Source of the DNA: an uncultured Microbacterium sp.
GTDB lineage: Bacteria; Actinomycetota; Actinomycetes; Actinomycetales; Microbacteriaceae
DNA: 14,002 bases
Reading direction: 5' to 3'
Assembly (NCBI GenBank): GCA_937988695.1
Contig: CALKHM010000292.1
Span: 1-14,002 of the forward strand
Shown: positions 1 through 5,368 of the stretch, piece by piece
Numbering within the stretch: the first letter of the stretch is position 1
How the letters are laid out: each line of letters begins with the position of its first letter
Position numbers and translations under genes: made by a program
Notes under the pieces: model-generated
The model's database searches: none
What the model was told of the DNA's origin: nothing
Seen by the model: only the letters and a program-made list of their open reading frames with translations

Positions 1-58
1 CCCGCCACTGCTCGGCCGATTCGACCGGCACACGGGCTGCGGCATCCATCTTGCGCAT
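1..58 (-). CDS. Partial CDS: N-terminus of an unidentified protein, cut by the window edge
   Basis: Reading leftwards, an ATG at 58-56 opens a frame that stays open to the window edge: MRKMDAAARVPVESAEQWR. A second in-frame ATG lies at 49-47. The HAD phosphatase stop codon (62-60) is one base before the first ATG, so the two genes are probably co-transcribed and translationally coupled. I see no strong Shine-Dalgarno sequence. The 'V.V.SAEQWR' pattern resembles the N-terminus of YdeI/OmpD-associated family proteins, but 19 residues are too few to assign a family. The frame could also be chance. Confidence 0.45.
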   Translation of the reverse strand, partial: MRKMDAAARVPVESAEQWR

Positions 59-59
59 G

Positions 60-833
60 TCACTGCACGAGGTCTGCCACCGAGTCGACGATCTCGTCGG
101 GGCGGAACGGATACTGCTCGACGTCACCGCGGTCGCTGATGCCGGTGAGCACGAGCACGGTGTGCAGGCCCGCCTCGATTCCGGCGATGACGTCGGTATC
201 CATCCGATCGCCGATCATCCCGGTGTTCTCCGAGTGCGCGCCGATCTGGTTCATCGCCGAGCGGAACATCATCGGGTTCGGCTTGCCGACCACGTACGGC
301 TCCTTGCCGGTGGCCTTCGTGATGAGTGCGGCGAACGAGCCGGTGGCCGGCACGACACCGGTGGGCGTCGGCCCGGTCGCGTCGGGGTTCGTGATGATGA
401 ACCGCGCGCCGGCACCGATGAACCGGATCGCCTGCGCGATCGCCTCGAACGAGTACTGCCGCGTCTCGCCGACCACCACATAGTCCGGCTGCGTCTCGGT
501 CATGATGAAGCCGGCCTCGTGCAGGGCGGTGGTCAGTCCCGCTTCGCCGATGACGAATGCCGAGCCGCCGGGCATCTGCGTCTTCAGGAACTGCGCCGTG
601 GCAAGAGCGGACGTCCAGATCCGGTCCTCGGGCACATCCAGGCCCGACCGTGCGAGCCGCGCCGAGAGGTCTCGTCGCGTGAAGATGGGGTTGTTCGTGA
701 GCACCAGGAACGGGGTGCCGGTGTCGCGCCACTGCGCGAGCAGTTCCGCCGCACCCGGGATGGGACGGTTGTCGTGCACGAGCACGCCGTCCATGTCGGT
801 CAACCAGCAGGCGATGTCGGCTCGGGTCCGCAT
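60..833 (-). CDS. HAD-IIA (NagD-like) sugar-phosphate/nucleotide phosphatase
   Basis: A 257-residue protein of the usual length for HAD-IIA phosphatases, which are soluble Mg-dependent enzymes that dephosphorylate small phosphorylated metabolites. Motif I is LTDMDGVL, with nucleophile D13 and acid/base D15. Motif II is VLTNN (T46). Motif III is VVGKPNP (K184). Motif IV is GDRMDTD (D209, D212, D214). The segment between about 90 and 180 is the type IIA cap, and the PTPTGVVPATGSFAALI stretch is characteristic of this subfamily. The ATG at 833 is chosen because a TAGGCT -10 hexamer lies exactly 6 bases upstream, implying a leaderless mRNA; no Shine-Dalgarno is present. The gene is divergent from the SDR gene and runs directly into the partial gene at the left edge. 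The substrate cannot be predicted. Confidence 0.93.
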   Translation of the reverse strand: MRTRADIACWLTDMDGVLVHDNRPIPGAAELLAQWRDTGTPFLVLTNNPIFTRRDLSARLARSGLDVPEDRIWTSALATAQFLKTQMPGGSAFVIGEAGLTTALHEAGFIMTETQPDYVVVGETRQYSFEAIAQAIRFIGAGARFIITNPDATGPTPTGVVPATGSFAALITKATGKEPYVVGKPNPMMFRSAMNQIGAHSENTGMIGDRMDTDVIAGIEAGLHTVLVLTGISDRGDVEQYPFRPDEIVDSVADLVQ

Positions 834-839
834 GCGGCC

Positions 840-845
840 AGCCTA
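840..845 (-). promoter_or_regulatory. -10 element of the HAD phosphatase promoter (leaderless)
   Basis: On the minus strand, TAGGCT is followed by six bases (834-839) and then the ATG at 833. This places the transcription start at or next to the A of the start codon. No recognisable -35 hexamer is seen at the expected distance. Confidence 0.6.
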
Positions 846-893
846 GCCGGGCGCGCCGAGCGGGAGCTGCCGCATTACCCGGCGCCGCGGGAA

Positions 894-899
894 TAGGCT
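894..899 (+). promoter_or_regulatory. -10 element of the SDR promoter (leaderless)
   Basis: TAGGCT is followed by six bases (900-905) and the ATG at 906. It is the same hexamer and spacing as the divergent HAD gene, whose -10 lies about 50 bp away on the other strand. The 834-905 gap thus holds two back-to-back leaderless promoters and little else. Confidence 0.6.
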
Positions 900-905
900 C
901 GGAAC

Positions 906-1961
906 ATGGCGCGCAACGCCTGGGATCCTCGGCGCCTGCCCGACCTGACCGGCAGGCGCTACCTGGTGACCGGTTCCACCCGTGGCCTGGGGTATTTCGC
1001 CACCGAACAGCTCGTGCGTGCGGGTGCCCACGTGATCCTGACCGGACGCAATCCGAACCGGCTGGCCGCCGCACACGCCGCAATAGAACGACGAGTGCTG
1101 GGTGCCTCTCGCTTGCCCGGCGAGGGCACCGCCGCCGAGCCTTCTGCGCAGGATGCCGGAGAGCCTGGGCACGGCGTCGCCGAGACGCGGCATCGGCCGA
1201 CCGGAAGCGTCGAGACGCTGCTGCTGGACACCAGCAACTTCGGGTCCATCCGTGCCGCCGCCGCGACCGCGCGCACCCGCGGTCCCCTGCACGGACTGCT
1301 GCTGAATGCCGGGATCGTGCATGCCCCCCGGCAGCGGCAGACTGCCGGGGGTCACGAGCTGGTGTTCGCGACGAACGTGCTCGGCCACTTCTCACTGGCC
1401 GGCGAGCTGCTGCAGAACCTCGCGGTGGTCGGCGGCCGCATGGTGTGGCTGGGCAGCATGTCCACGGTGATGGGTGACTACGAGCCGGTCGACCCCGAGC
1501 TCGTCCACGACTACTCGCCGTGGCGAGCGTACGTGCAGTCGAAGGTCGCGACCACCGTGCTCGGCATCGAAGCCGACCGGCGTCTGCGCGCAGCAGGCGT
1601 CCCGGTGGCGAGCCTGGTCGCGCACCCGGGATACGCGATCAGCGGTCGGACGCCTGGCGTCCGCGGGGTCAACGAACCGTCTCGGCTCACCCGCTTCGTC
1701 GACAATCTGCAGACGCCCATCGCACAGTCCAAGGAGCACGGCGCCTACACGCTGGTGCGCGCGCTCGTCGACGCCGAGGTCGAGGGCGGTCAGCTGTGGG
1801 GCCCGCGATTCGTGCTGCACGGCACACCGCATCGTGCAAAGCCGGCCAGGCTCGTGCGTGATCCCGAGCTGGGCGCGCGGCTGTGGGAGTACTGCGAGAA
1901 CGCGACGCGCGTGCGCTGGCCGTTCGAGAAGGCCGCGCGCGCCCGGCGACGGCTGCGATGA
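906..1961 (+). CDS. Short-chain dehydrogenase/reductase (SDR) family oxidoreductase
   Basis: A 351-residue NAD(P)-dependent Rossmann-fold oxidoreductase. The dinucleotide-binding motif TGSTRGLG is at 22-29, with TGRNPNR after beta-2. LNAGI is at 133-137, and catalytic residues are N157 (TNVLG), S184/S186 (LGSMS), Y209 and K213 (YVQSK). It resembles the retinol-dehydrogenase/WW-oxidoreductase-like group of actinobacterial SDRs (LVAHPGYAISG after the active site). It is longer than the usual 250-310 residues because of a hydrophilic, Gly/Glu/Arg-rich insert at about 66-100, between the cofactor-specificity loop and the strand ending LLLDTSNFGS. The C-terminus is Arg-rich. The start follows a leaderless promoter. 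The gene converges with mntR, with a hairpin-bearing gap between them. The substrate is unknown. Confidence 0.92.
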   Translation: MARNAWDPRRLPDLTGRRYLVTGSTRGLGYFATEQLVRAGAHVILTGRNPNRLAAAHAAIERRVLGASRLPGEGTAAEPSAQDAGEPGHGVAETRHRPTGSVETLLLDTSNFGSIRAAAATARTRGPLHGLLLNAGIVHAPRQRQTAGGHELVFATNVLGHFSLAGELLQNLAVVGGRMVWLGSMSTVMGDYEPVDPELVHDYSPWRAYVQSKVATTVLGIEADRRLRAAGVPVASLVAHPGYAISGRTPGVRGVNEPSRLTRFVDNLQTPIAQSKEHGAYTLVRALVDAEVEGGQLWGPRFVLHGTPHRAKPARLVRDPELGARLWEYCENATRVRWPFEKAARARRRLR

Positions 1962-1963
1962 GC

Positions 1964-1978
1964 CGGTCGTGCCGACCG
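1964..1978. terminator. Small hairpin after the SDR gene (possible terminator)
   Basis: CGGTCG-TGC-CGACCG is a perfect 6-bp stem with a 3-base loop, starting 2 bases after the SDR stop codon. No T-tract follows, so intrinsic termination is only a possibility. Confidence 0.25.
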
Positions 1979-2001
1979 TGTGCTCGTGGCGCCGCGTCAC
2001 T

Positions 2002-2022
2002 GCGCATCGCATCGCGGTGCGC
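2002..2022. terminator. Hairpin between convergent SDR and mntR genes (possible bidirectional terminator)
   Basis: GCGCATCG (2002-2009) pairs with CGGTGCGC (2015-2022) through one G-T wobble, with a 5-base loop. It lies between two convergent genes, 8 bp from the mntR stop codon, which is where a shared terminator is expected. There is no T-tract on either strand, as is common in high-GC actinobacteria. Confidence 0.35.
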
Positions 2023-2030
2023 CGGCGTCG

Positions 2031-2666
2031 TCAGGCCGTGAGCCAGACGGCATCCGCCGCGCCGTCGGGCACGACGAGCTCGGTGCCGGCCACCCGCACC
2101 GCGCCGGATCCGCCGATCTCGACGTCGACGCCGATGTGCAGCCCGGCATCCTCCACGGCTCGCAGCAGCTGCGGGTCGCGGTCGCTGACCCGCAGCACGC
2201 GGCCGCGGTGCCCCGGTGCGGCGTCGCCGAGCAGAACGAACCGGGCGCGGTGCACGTTCCCCTCGGCGTCGGGGATGGCGTCGCCGTGCGGATCGACCGA
2301 CGGATGTCCGAGGAGCTCGTCGATGCCGCTCAGCAGCCGGTCGCTGACGGCGTGCTCGAGCACCTCGGCCTCGTCGTGCACCTCGTCCCAGGCATAGCCG
2401 AACTCCCGCACGAGCCAAGTCTCGATGAGCCGGTGCCGGCGGATGATCGCCGCCGCGCGATGCTCGCCCTCCTCGGTGAGCGTGATCGGCCCGTACGGCC
2501 GGTGGGCGACCAGACCCTGCGCGGCGAGCTTCTGCACCATCTCGGTGACGCTCGAGGGGGCCAGAGCCAGCAGGCTCGCCAGCTGCGACGGCGTGATCTG
2601 CTCGTCCTGCCACTCGGTGTGGTGGTAGATCGTCTTCAGATAGTCGTCCACGGCGGGGGAGGCCAT
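2031..2666 (-). CDS. mntR: DtxR-family metal-dependent transcriptional regulator, MntR type
   Basis: A 211-residue DtxR/MntR-family repressor. It has an N-terminal winged HTH (about 8-62; SQLASLLALAPSSVTEMVQK is the recognition region), then the metal-binding dimerisation domain (about 66-135; HRLIETWL, WDEVHDEAEVLEHAVSD, HPSVDPHGDAIP) and a C-terminal SH3-like FeoA-type domain (about 140-205). Aligned with DtxR, the metal ligands M10 and C102 are replaced here by D8 and E101, while H78, E82, H97, E104 and H105 are kept. This is the manganese-type (MntR) arrangement. The gene starts 19 bp downstream of the mntH stop on the same strand, so read-through from mntH is likely. It also has its own -10 at 2673-2678. 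The ATG at 2666 is supported by that promoter and an adjacent GGAGGA. It presumably represses mntH when Mn(II) is sufficient. Confidence 0.93.
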   Translation of the reverse strand: MASPAVDDYLKTIYHHTEWQDEQITPSQLASLLALAPSSVTEMVQKLAAQGLVAHRPYGPITLTEEGEHRAAAIIRRHRLIETWLVREFGYAWDEVHDEAEVLEHAVSDRLLSGIDELLGHPSVDPHGDAIPDAEGNVHRARFVLLGDAAPGHRGRVLRVSDRDPQLLRAVEDAGLHIGVDVEIGGSGAVRVAGTELVVPDGAADAVWLTA

Positions 2667-2672
2667 TCCTCC

Positions 2673-2678
2673 AGGGTA
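2673..2678 (-). promoter_or_regulatory. -10 element for mntR
   Basis: TACCCT on the minus strand is followed by six bases (GGAGGA, 2667-2672) and the ATG at 2666. The GGAGGA touches the start codon, too close for a normal Shine-Dalgarno, so a leaderless transcript is the better reading. It suggests mntR can be expressed independently of mntH. Confidence 0.5.
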
Positions 2679-2685
2679 CGGGGCG

Positions 2686-3984
2686 TCAGTGCCCGGTCGC
2701 GACGAGCACCAGCAGCATCCCGTTCAGCGTGATGAGGGCGAGGGATGCCACGACTCCCAGCACGGTCGTCACGACGCGATTGCAGAACCGGCCGAGCAGC
2801 TCGCGGCGTGCGGTGAGGGCGACCAGGGGGACCAGCGCGAACGGGATGCCGAACGACAGCACGACTTGGCTGAGCACGAGCGACCGCGTCGGGTCGGCGC
2901 CCACCGCGAGAAGCAGCAACGCGGGCAGGATCGAGACGAGCCGGCGCACGAGTAGCGGGATGCGGGTGTGCAGCAGACCCTGCATGATCTCCGCCCCCGC
3001 ATACGCGCCGACTGCCGTGCTGGCCAGGCCACTGGCCAGCAGGCCGACCGCGAACAGCAGCGCGACGACCGGGCCGATGCCGTCGCGGATGGCCGCGTAG
3101 GCACCCTCCAGACTCGCCGTGCCGGCCACCCCCGCGAGGTTCGCCGCCGCCAGCAGCAGGATGCCGATGTTCACCGCGCCCGCCACCGCCATGGCGATCG
3201 AGACGTCCCACCGAGTGGCGCGCAGCAGTCGCCGCACGGGTGTGGTGTCGCCGTCGAACCGGTCGCGGGTCAGGGCAGAGTGCGCATAGATGGCGTGCGG
3301 CATCACGGTGGCGCCGAGGATGGATGCCGCCAGCAGCACGGATCCGGAGTCCGAGAACCGTGGCACCAGTCCGCTGGCCACGCCGGCGGCATCGGGCGGC
3401 GCGATGAACACACCGGCCACGAAGCCCACCGCGATGATCGCGACGAGTCCGATGATGACGAACTCGAACGTGCGCGCGCCATGCCGCGTCTGCACCACCA
3501 GCAGCGCGAGCGAGACGACGGCGGTGATGACCCCGCCGGCCGGCAGCGGCAGGCCGAACAGCAGCTGCAGGGCCACTGCGCCGCCGATCACCTCCGCGAC
3601 GTCGGTGGCGATCGCGACGAGCTCGGCCTGCAGCCAGTAGGCGCGGCGCGCCCACCGGCTGCGCATGCGCGCTCCCAGCAGCTCGGGCAGGCTGCGGCCG
3701 GTGACCAGGCCCAGCTTCGCCGACAGGTACTGCACGAGCCACGCGATCAGGTTGGCCAGCACCACGACCCAGATCAGGAGGTACCCGTACGTGGCCCCGG
3801 CGGTCGTGTTGCTGGCCACGTTGCCCGGATCGAGGTACGCGACACCTGCCACGAGGGCCGGCCCCAGCATCCATCCGCGTCCGGTGCGCCTGCCTGCTCC
3901 GGGCTCGAAGGTGCGATGACCACTGCCCGTGGCCACGCGGGCGTCGTGCGTCAGCGCGCTGCCATCCACCTCGACTTTCGGCAC
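2686..3984 (-). CDS. mntH: Nramp-family divalent metal (Mn2+/Fe2+) transporter
   Basis: A 432-residue, multi-pass, proton-coupled importer of Mn2+ and other divalent metals. The first helix carries LDPGN (52-56) and helix 6 carries ATVMPHAIYAHSA. The four canonical metal-binding residues of bacterial Nramp are all present: D52, N55, A225 and M228, followed by H230. About 11 hydrophobic segments can be traced between residue 38 and the C-terminus, preceded by a roughly 37-residue hydrophilic N-terminal tail. The start is a GTG at 3984-3982 with no Shine-Dalgarno. A TAGAAT -10 lies exactly 6 bases upstream, so the mRNA is predicted to be leaderless. Two 16-bp palindromes overlap this promoter and the start codon. 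The gene is followed after 19 bp by mntR, its probable repressor. Confidence 0.95.
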   Translation of the reverse strand: MPKVEVDGSALTHDARVATGSGHRTFEPGAGRRTGRGWMLGPALVAGVAYLDPGNVASNTTAGATYGYLLIWVVVLANLIAWLVQYLSAKLGLVTGRSLPELLGARMRSRWARRAYWLQAELVAIATDVAEVIGGAVALQLLFGLPLPAGGVITAVVSLALLVVQTRHGARTFEFVIIGLVAIIAVGFVAGVFIAPPDAAGVASGLVPRFSDSGSVLLAASILGATVMPHAIYAHSALTRDRFDGDTTPVRRLLRATRWDVSIAMAVAGAVNIGILLLAAANLAGVAGTASLEGAYAAIRDGIGPVVALLFAVGLLASGLASTAVGAYAGAEIMQGLLHTRIPLLVRRLVSILPALLLLAVGADPTRSLVLSQVVLSFGIPFALVPLVALTARRELLGRFCNRVVTTVLGVVASLALITLNGMLLVLVATGH

Positions 3985-3991
3985 ACCGAAA
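3976..3991. promoter_or_regulatory. Operator-like palindrome 1 overlapping the mntH start codon
   Basis: TTTCGG-CACA-CCGAAA is a 16-bp dyad with perfect 6-bp arms. It covers the mntH GTG (3982-3984) and touches the TAGAAT -10. A repressor bound here would block a leaderless promoter directly. MntR is the obvious candidate ligand from the gene context; this is inference, not a recognised consensus. Confidence 0.6.
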
Positions 3992-3996
3992 TTCTA
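3991..3996 (-). promoter_or_regulatory. -10 element of the mntH promoter (leaderless)
   Basis: TAGAAT on the minus strand lies 6 bases before the GTG at 3984. It sits between the two palindromes. At 17-bp spacing the -35 position (4014-4019) reads TTTCGG, inside palindrome 2, so both promoter halves overlap operator-like sequence. Confidence 0.6.
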
Positions 3997-4003
3997 TCGC
4001 TGA

Positions 4004-4019
4004 TTTCGGCCGGCCGAAA
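4004..4019. promoter_or_regulatory. Operator-like palindrome 2 over the mntH -35 region
   Basis: TTTCGGCCGGCCGAAA is a perfect 16-bp palindrome. It has the same arms as palindrome 1 (TTTCGG/CCGAAA) and starts 28 bp from it. It covers the expected mntH -35 region. Confidence 0.6.
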
Positions 4020-4081
4020 GGTGCGGCGCGCGGGGCTGCGGCGCGGCCGAAGGGCATGATGCGCGCTCTCGCGCGAGCGCG

Positions 4082-4153
4082 AGCTGCGGAGATCTCACGG
4101 GATGCGGACGGTTCGGCGCGGTTGGGTCCTCGTCTCGTGAGATCTCCGCAGCT
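4082..4153. repeat. 18-bp perfect inverted repeat with a 36-base loop in the mntH/trmH divergent region
   Basis: The left arm AGCTGCGGAGATCTCACG (4082-4099) is exactly complementary to CGTGAGATCTCCGCAGCT (4136-4153). Each arm contains its own 8-bp palindrome GAGATCTC. Both flanking genes are transcribed away from this point, so it is not at a normal terminator position. The rest of the 3985-4268 gap holds the mntH operators at one end, the methyltransferase promoter at the other, and otherwise GC-rich sequence. It could be a REP/MITE-like element, a bidirectional insulator or the stem of a small RNA. Confidence 0.7.
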
Positions 4154-4256
4154 GGGGCGCGAGCCGGCGCCGGGGCCGTGCGCAGGGCAAGGACGGATCG
4201 CGGCGCCTCGAGGTCGCGCCAGGAGCATAACGGGACCGACGCCTCGCCGTGCCCGC

Positions 4257-4262
4257 TACCCT
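4257..4262 (+). promoter_or_regulatory. -10 element of the RNA methyltransferase promoter (leaderless)
   Basis: TACCCT is followed by six bases (4263-4268) and the GTG at 4269, matching the spacing of the other leaderless genes in the window. Confidence 0.5.
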
Positions 4263-4268
4263 GGAGCC

Positions 4269-4970
4269 GTGACCGACCCGATCGCGCCCGCAGCGCGCGA
4301 GGCCGCTGATGCTGCGCCTGGCACCGCCGTGCGCGCTTCTGCCGTCGCGGCGCTGGGCTCTTCCGACCCTCTCGCGCCCACGTACGGCGTCGGTCCATGG
4401 CCGGGCCCGTGGCCCGACGACCAGCGATACGACCGCGACCTGCTCGCCCACGGCGACCGGCGCAACGTGATCGACCGCTACCGGTATTGGACCATGGACG
4501 CGATCGTCGCGGACCTCGACGCCCGGCGGCATCCGTTCCACGTGGCCATCGAGAACTGGCAGCACGACCTGAACATCGGGTCGATCGTGCGCAGTGCGAA
4601 CGCGTTCGGGGCGCAGGCCGTGCACATCATCGGCCGTCGGCGTTGGAACCGGCGCGGGGCCATGGTCACCGATCGCTACCAGCACGTCACGCATCACGAC
4701 GATGTCGCCGCGTTCGTGCAGTGGGCGGATGCCGTGAGCCTGCCGATCCTCGCGATCGACAACGTCGTCGGGTCCGTGCCGGTGCAGGATGCCCACCTGC
4801 CGGAACGGTGCGTGCTGCTGTTCGGTCAGGAGGGCCCGGGCGTCTCGGCGGATGCCCTGAACGCCGCCTCGGCGGTGATCGAGATCACGCAGTACGGCTC
4901 GACGCGGTCCATCAACGCGAGCGCGGCGGCGGCGGTGATCATGTACGAGTGGTGCCGTCGCTGGGTGTGA
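4269..4970 (+). CDS. TrmH/SpoU-family (SPOUT) RNA 2'-O-methyltransferase
   Basis: A 233-residue SAM-dependent SPOUT methyltransferase predicted to methylate a ribose in tRNA or rRNA. The three SpoU motifs are clear. Motif 1 is NWQHDLNIGSIVRSANAFGA (97-116), with N102 and R108. Motif 2 is LLFGQEGPGVS around 183-193, which lines the knotted SAM site. Motif 3 is STRSINASAAAAVIMYEW, starting at 211 (N216). The frame is open further upstream, to an ATG at 4056, but that part runs through the 18-bp inverted repeat and has no family similarity. The GTG at 4269 fits the TACCCT promoter and gives a normal family length. The N-terminal 90 residues include an Ala/Pro-rich stretch before the catalytic domain. 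The stop abuts the stop of the opposite-strand gene with no spacer. The target nucleotide cannot be read from sequence. Confidence 0.9.
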   Translation: MTDPIAPAAREAADAAPGTAVRASAVAALGSSDPLAPTYGVGPWPGPWPDDQRYDRDLLAHGDRRNVIDRYRYWTMDAIVADLDARRHPFHVAIENWQHDLNIGSIVRSANAFGAQAVHIIGRRRWNRRGAMVTDRYQHVTHHDDVAAFVQWADAVSLPILAIDNVVGSVPVQDAHLPERCVLLFGQEGPGVSADALNAASAVIEITQYGSTRSINASAAAAVIMYEWCRRWV

Positions 4971-5249
4971 TCACGCCTGATCGGTGCCGAAGACCCGATG
5001 GGCGATCGCCTGCACGTCACGGTCGAGGCTGTCCGAGCGCTGGTCCAGCCGGCGGATCTCGGCGCGCAGCTCCGTCTGCAGGCGGTCGATTCGGGCGCTG
5101 ACCTCGGTGCGCACGCTACCCACTTCGACCCGAACGCTGCCGATCTCGGTGCGGATGACACGCACGAACATCGTCGACATCAGGGTCATCATGCCGAACA
5201 GTCCCGCTGCCAACACCCCGATGAGGGTCCAGGCCTGCGGTTCGGTCAT
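4971..5249 (-). CDS. Small membrane-anchored coiled-coil protein of unknown function
   Basis: A 92-residue protein. After a short N-terminus (MTEPQAW), residues 8-30 form one hydrophobic segment (TLIGVLAAGLFGMMTLMSTM), probably a membrane anchor. Residues 31-85 are a strongly charged helix with heptad spacing, visible as near repeats IRTEIGS, VRVEVGS, VRTEVSA and then RIDRLQT/ELRAEIR/RLDQRSD/SLDRDVQ. A coiled-coil oligomer at the cytoplasmic face is likely. The ATG at 5249 is set by a perfect AGGAGG (5258-5263) 8 bases upstream, unlike the leaderless neighbours. A much longer open frame upstream (to 6416) is an artefact antisense to, or out of frame with, the MATE gene. The 3' end meets the methyltransferase stop. 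I do not recognise a named family. Confidence 0.8.
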   Translation of the reverse strand: MTEPQAWTLIGVLAAGLFGMMTLMSTMFVRVIRTEIGSVRVEVGSVRTEVSARIDRLQTELRAEIRRLDQRSDSLDRDVQAIAHRVFGTDQA

Positions 5250-5257
5250 GGTCAGCA

Positions 5258-5263
5258 CCTCCT
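5258..5263 (-). promoter_or_regulatory. Ribosome binding site deciding the start of the small coiled-coil gene
   Basis: AGGAGG on the minus strand with an 8-base spacer to the ATG at 5249. It marks the true N-terminus inside a much longer open frame. Confidence 0.75.
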
Positions 5264-5328
5264 CATCATCCCGCGGATGCCTCGAGCCTGCCAGGTATCG
5301 CCTGTGCGACGCGCGCGAGTGCGCAATC

Positions 5329-5337
5329 TGTGGACAA
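5329..5337 (-). other. Isolated DnaA-box-like 9-mer
   Basis: TTGTCCACA on the minus strand matches the form of the DnaA box preferred in high-GC actinobacteria. It is the only copy noticed in the 5250-5368 gap between the coiled-coil gene and the MATE gene, so this is not an origin. It may be incidental. Confidence 0.35.
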
Positions 5338-5368
5338 GACGCGCCTGATCCGGCCGGGGGAGGAATGG

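Noticed and set aside
124..1395. 423-codon minus-strand frame spanning the HAD and SDR genes
   Set aside because: It crosses two well-supported genes and their promoters, and the translation is Arg-rich low-complexity sequence.
2968..4059. 363-codon plus-strand frame antisense to mntH
   Set aside because: Gln/Arg/His-rich shadow of a conserved membrane protein gene.
2636..4228. 530-codon minus-strand frame across mntH
   Set aside because: Out of frame with a complete Nramp protein; its Arg/Ala/Pro-rich translation is typical of a high-GC shadow frame.
4056..4268. N-terminal extension of the RNA methyltransferase
   Set aside because: The extension translates the inverted repeat and has no family similarity. 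The GTG at 4269 has a correctly placed promoter.
5329..5337. Chromosomal replication origin
   Set aside because: Only one DnaA-box-like 9-mer is present, with no AT-rich unwinding region and no dnaA or dnaN gene nearby.
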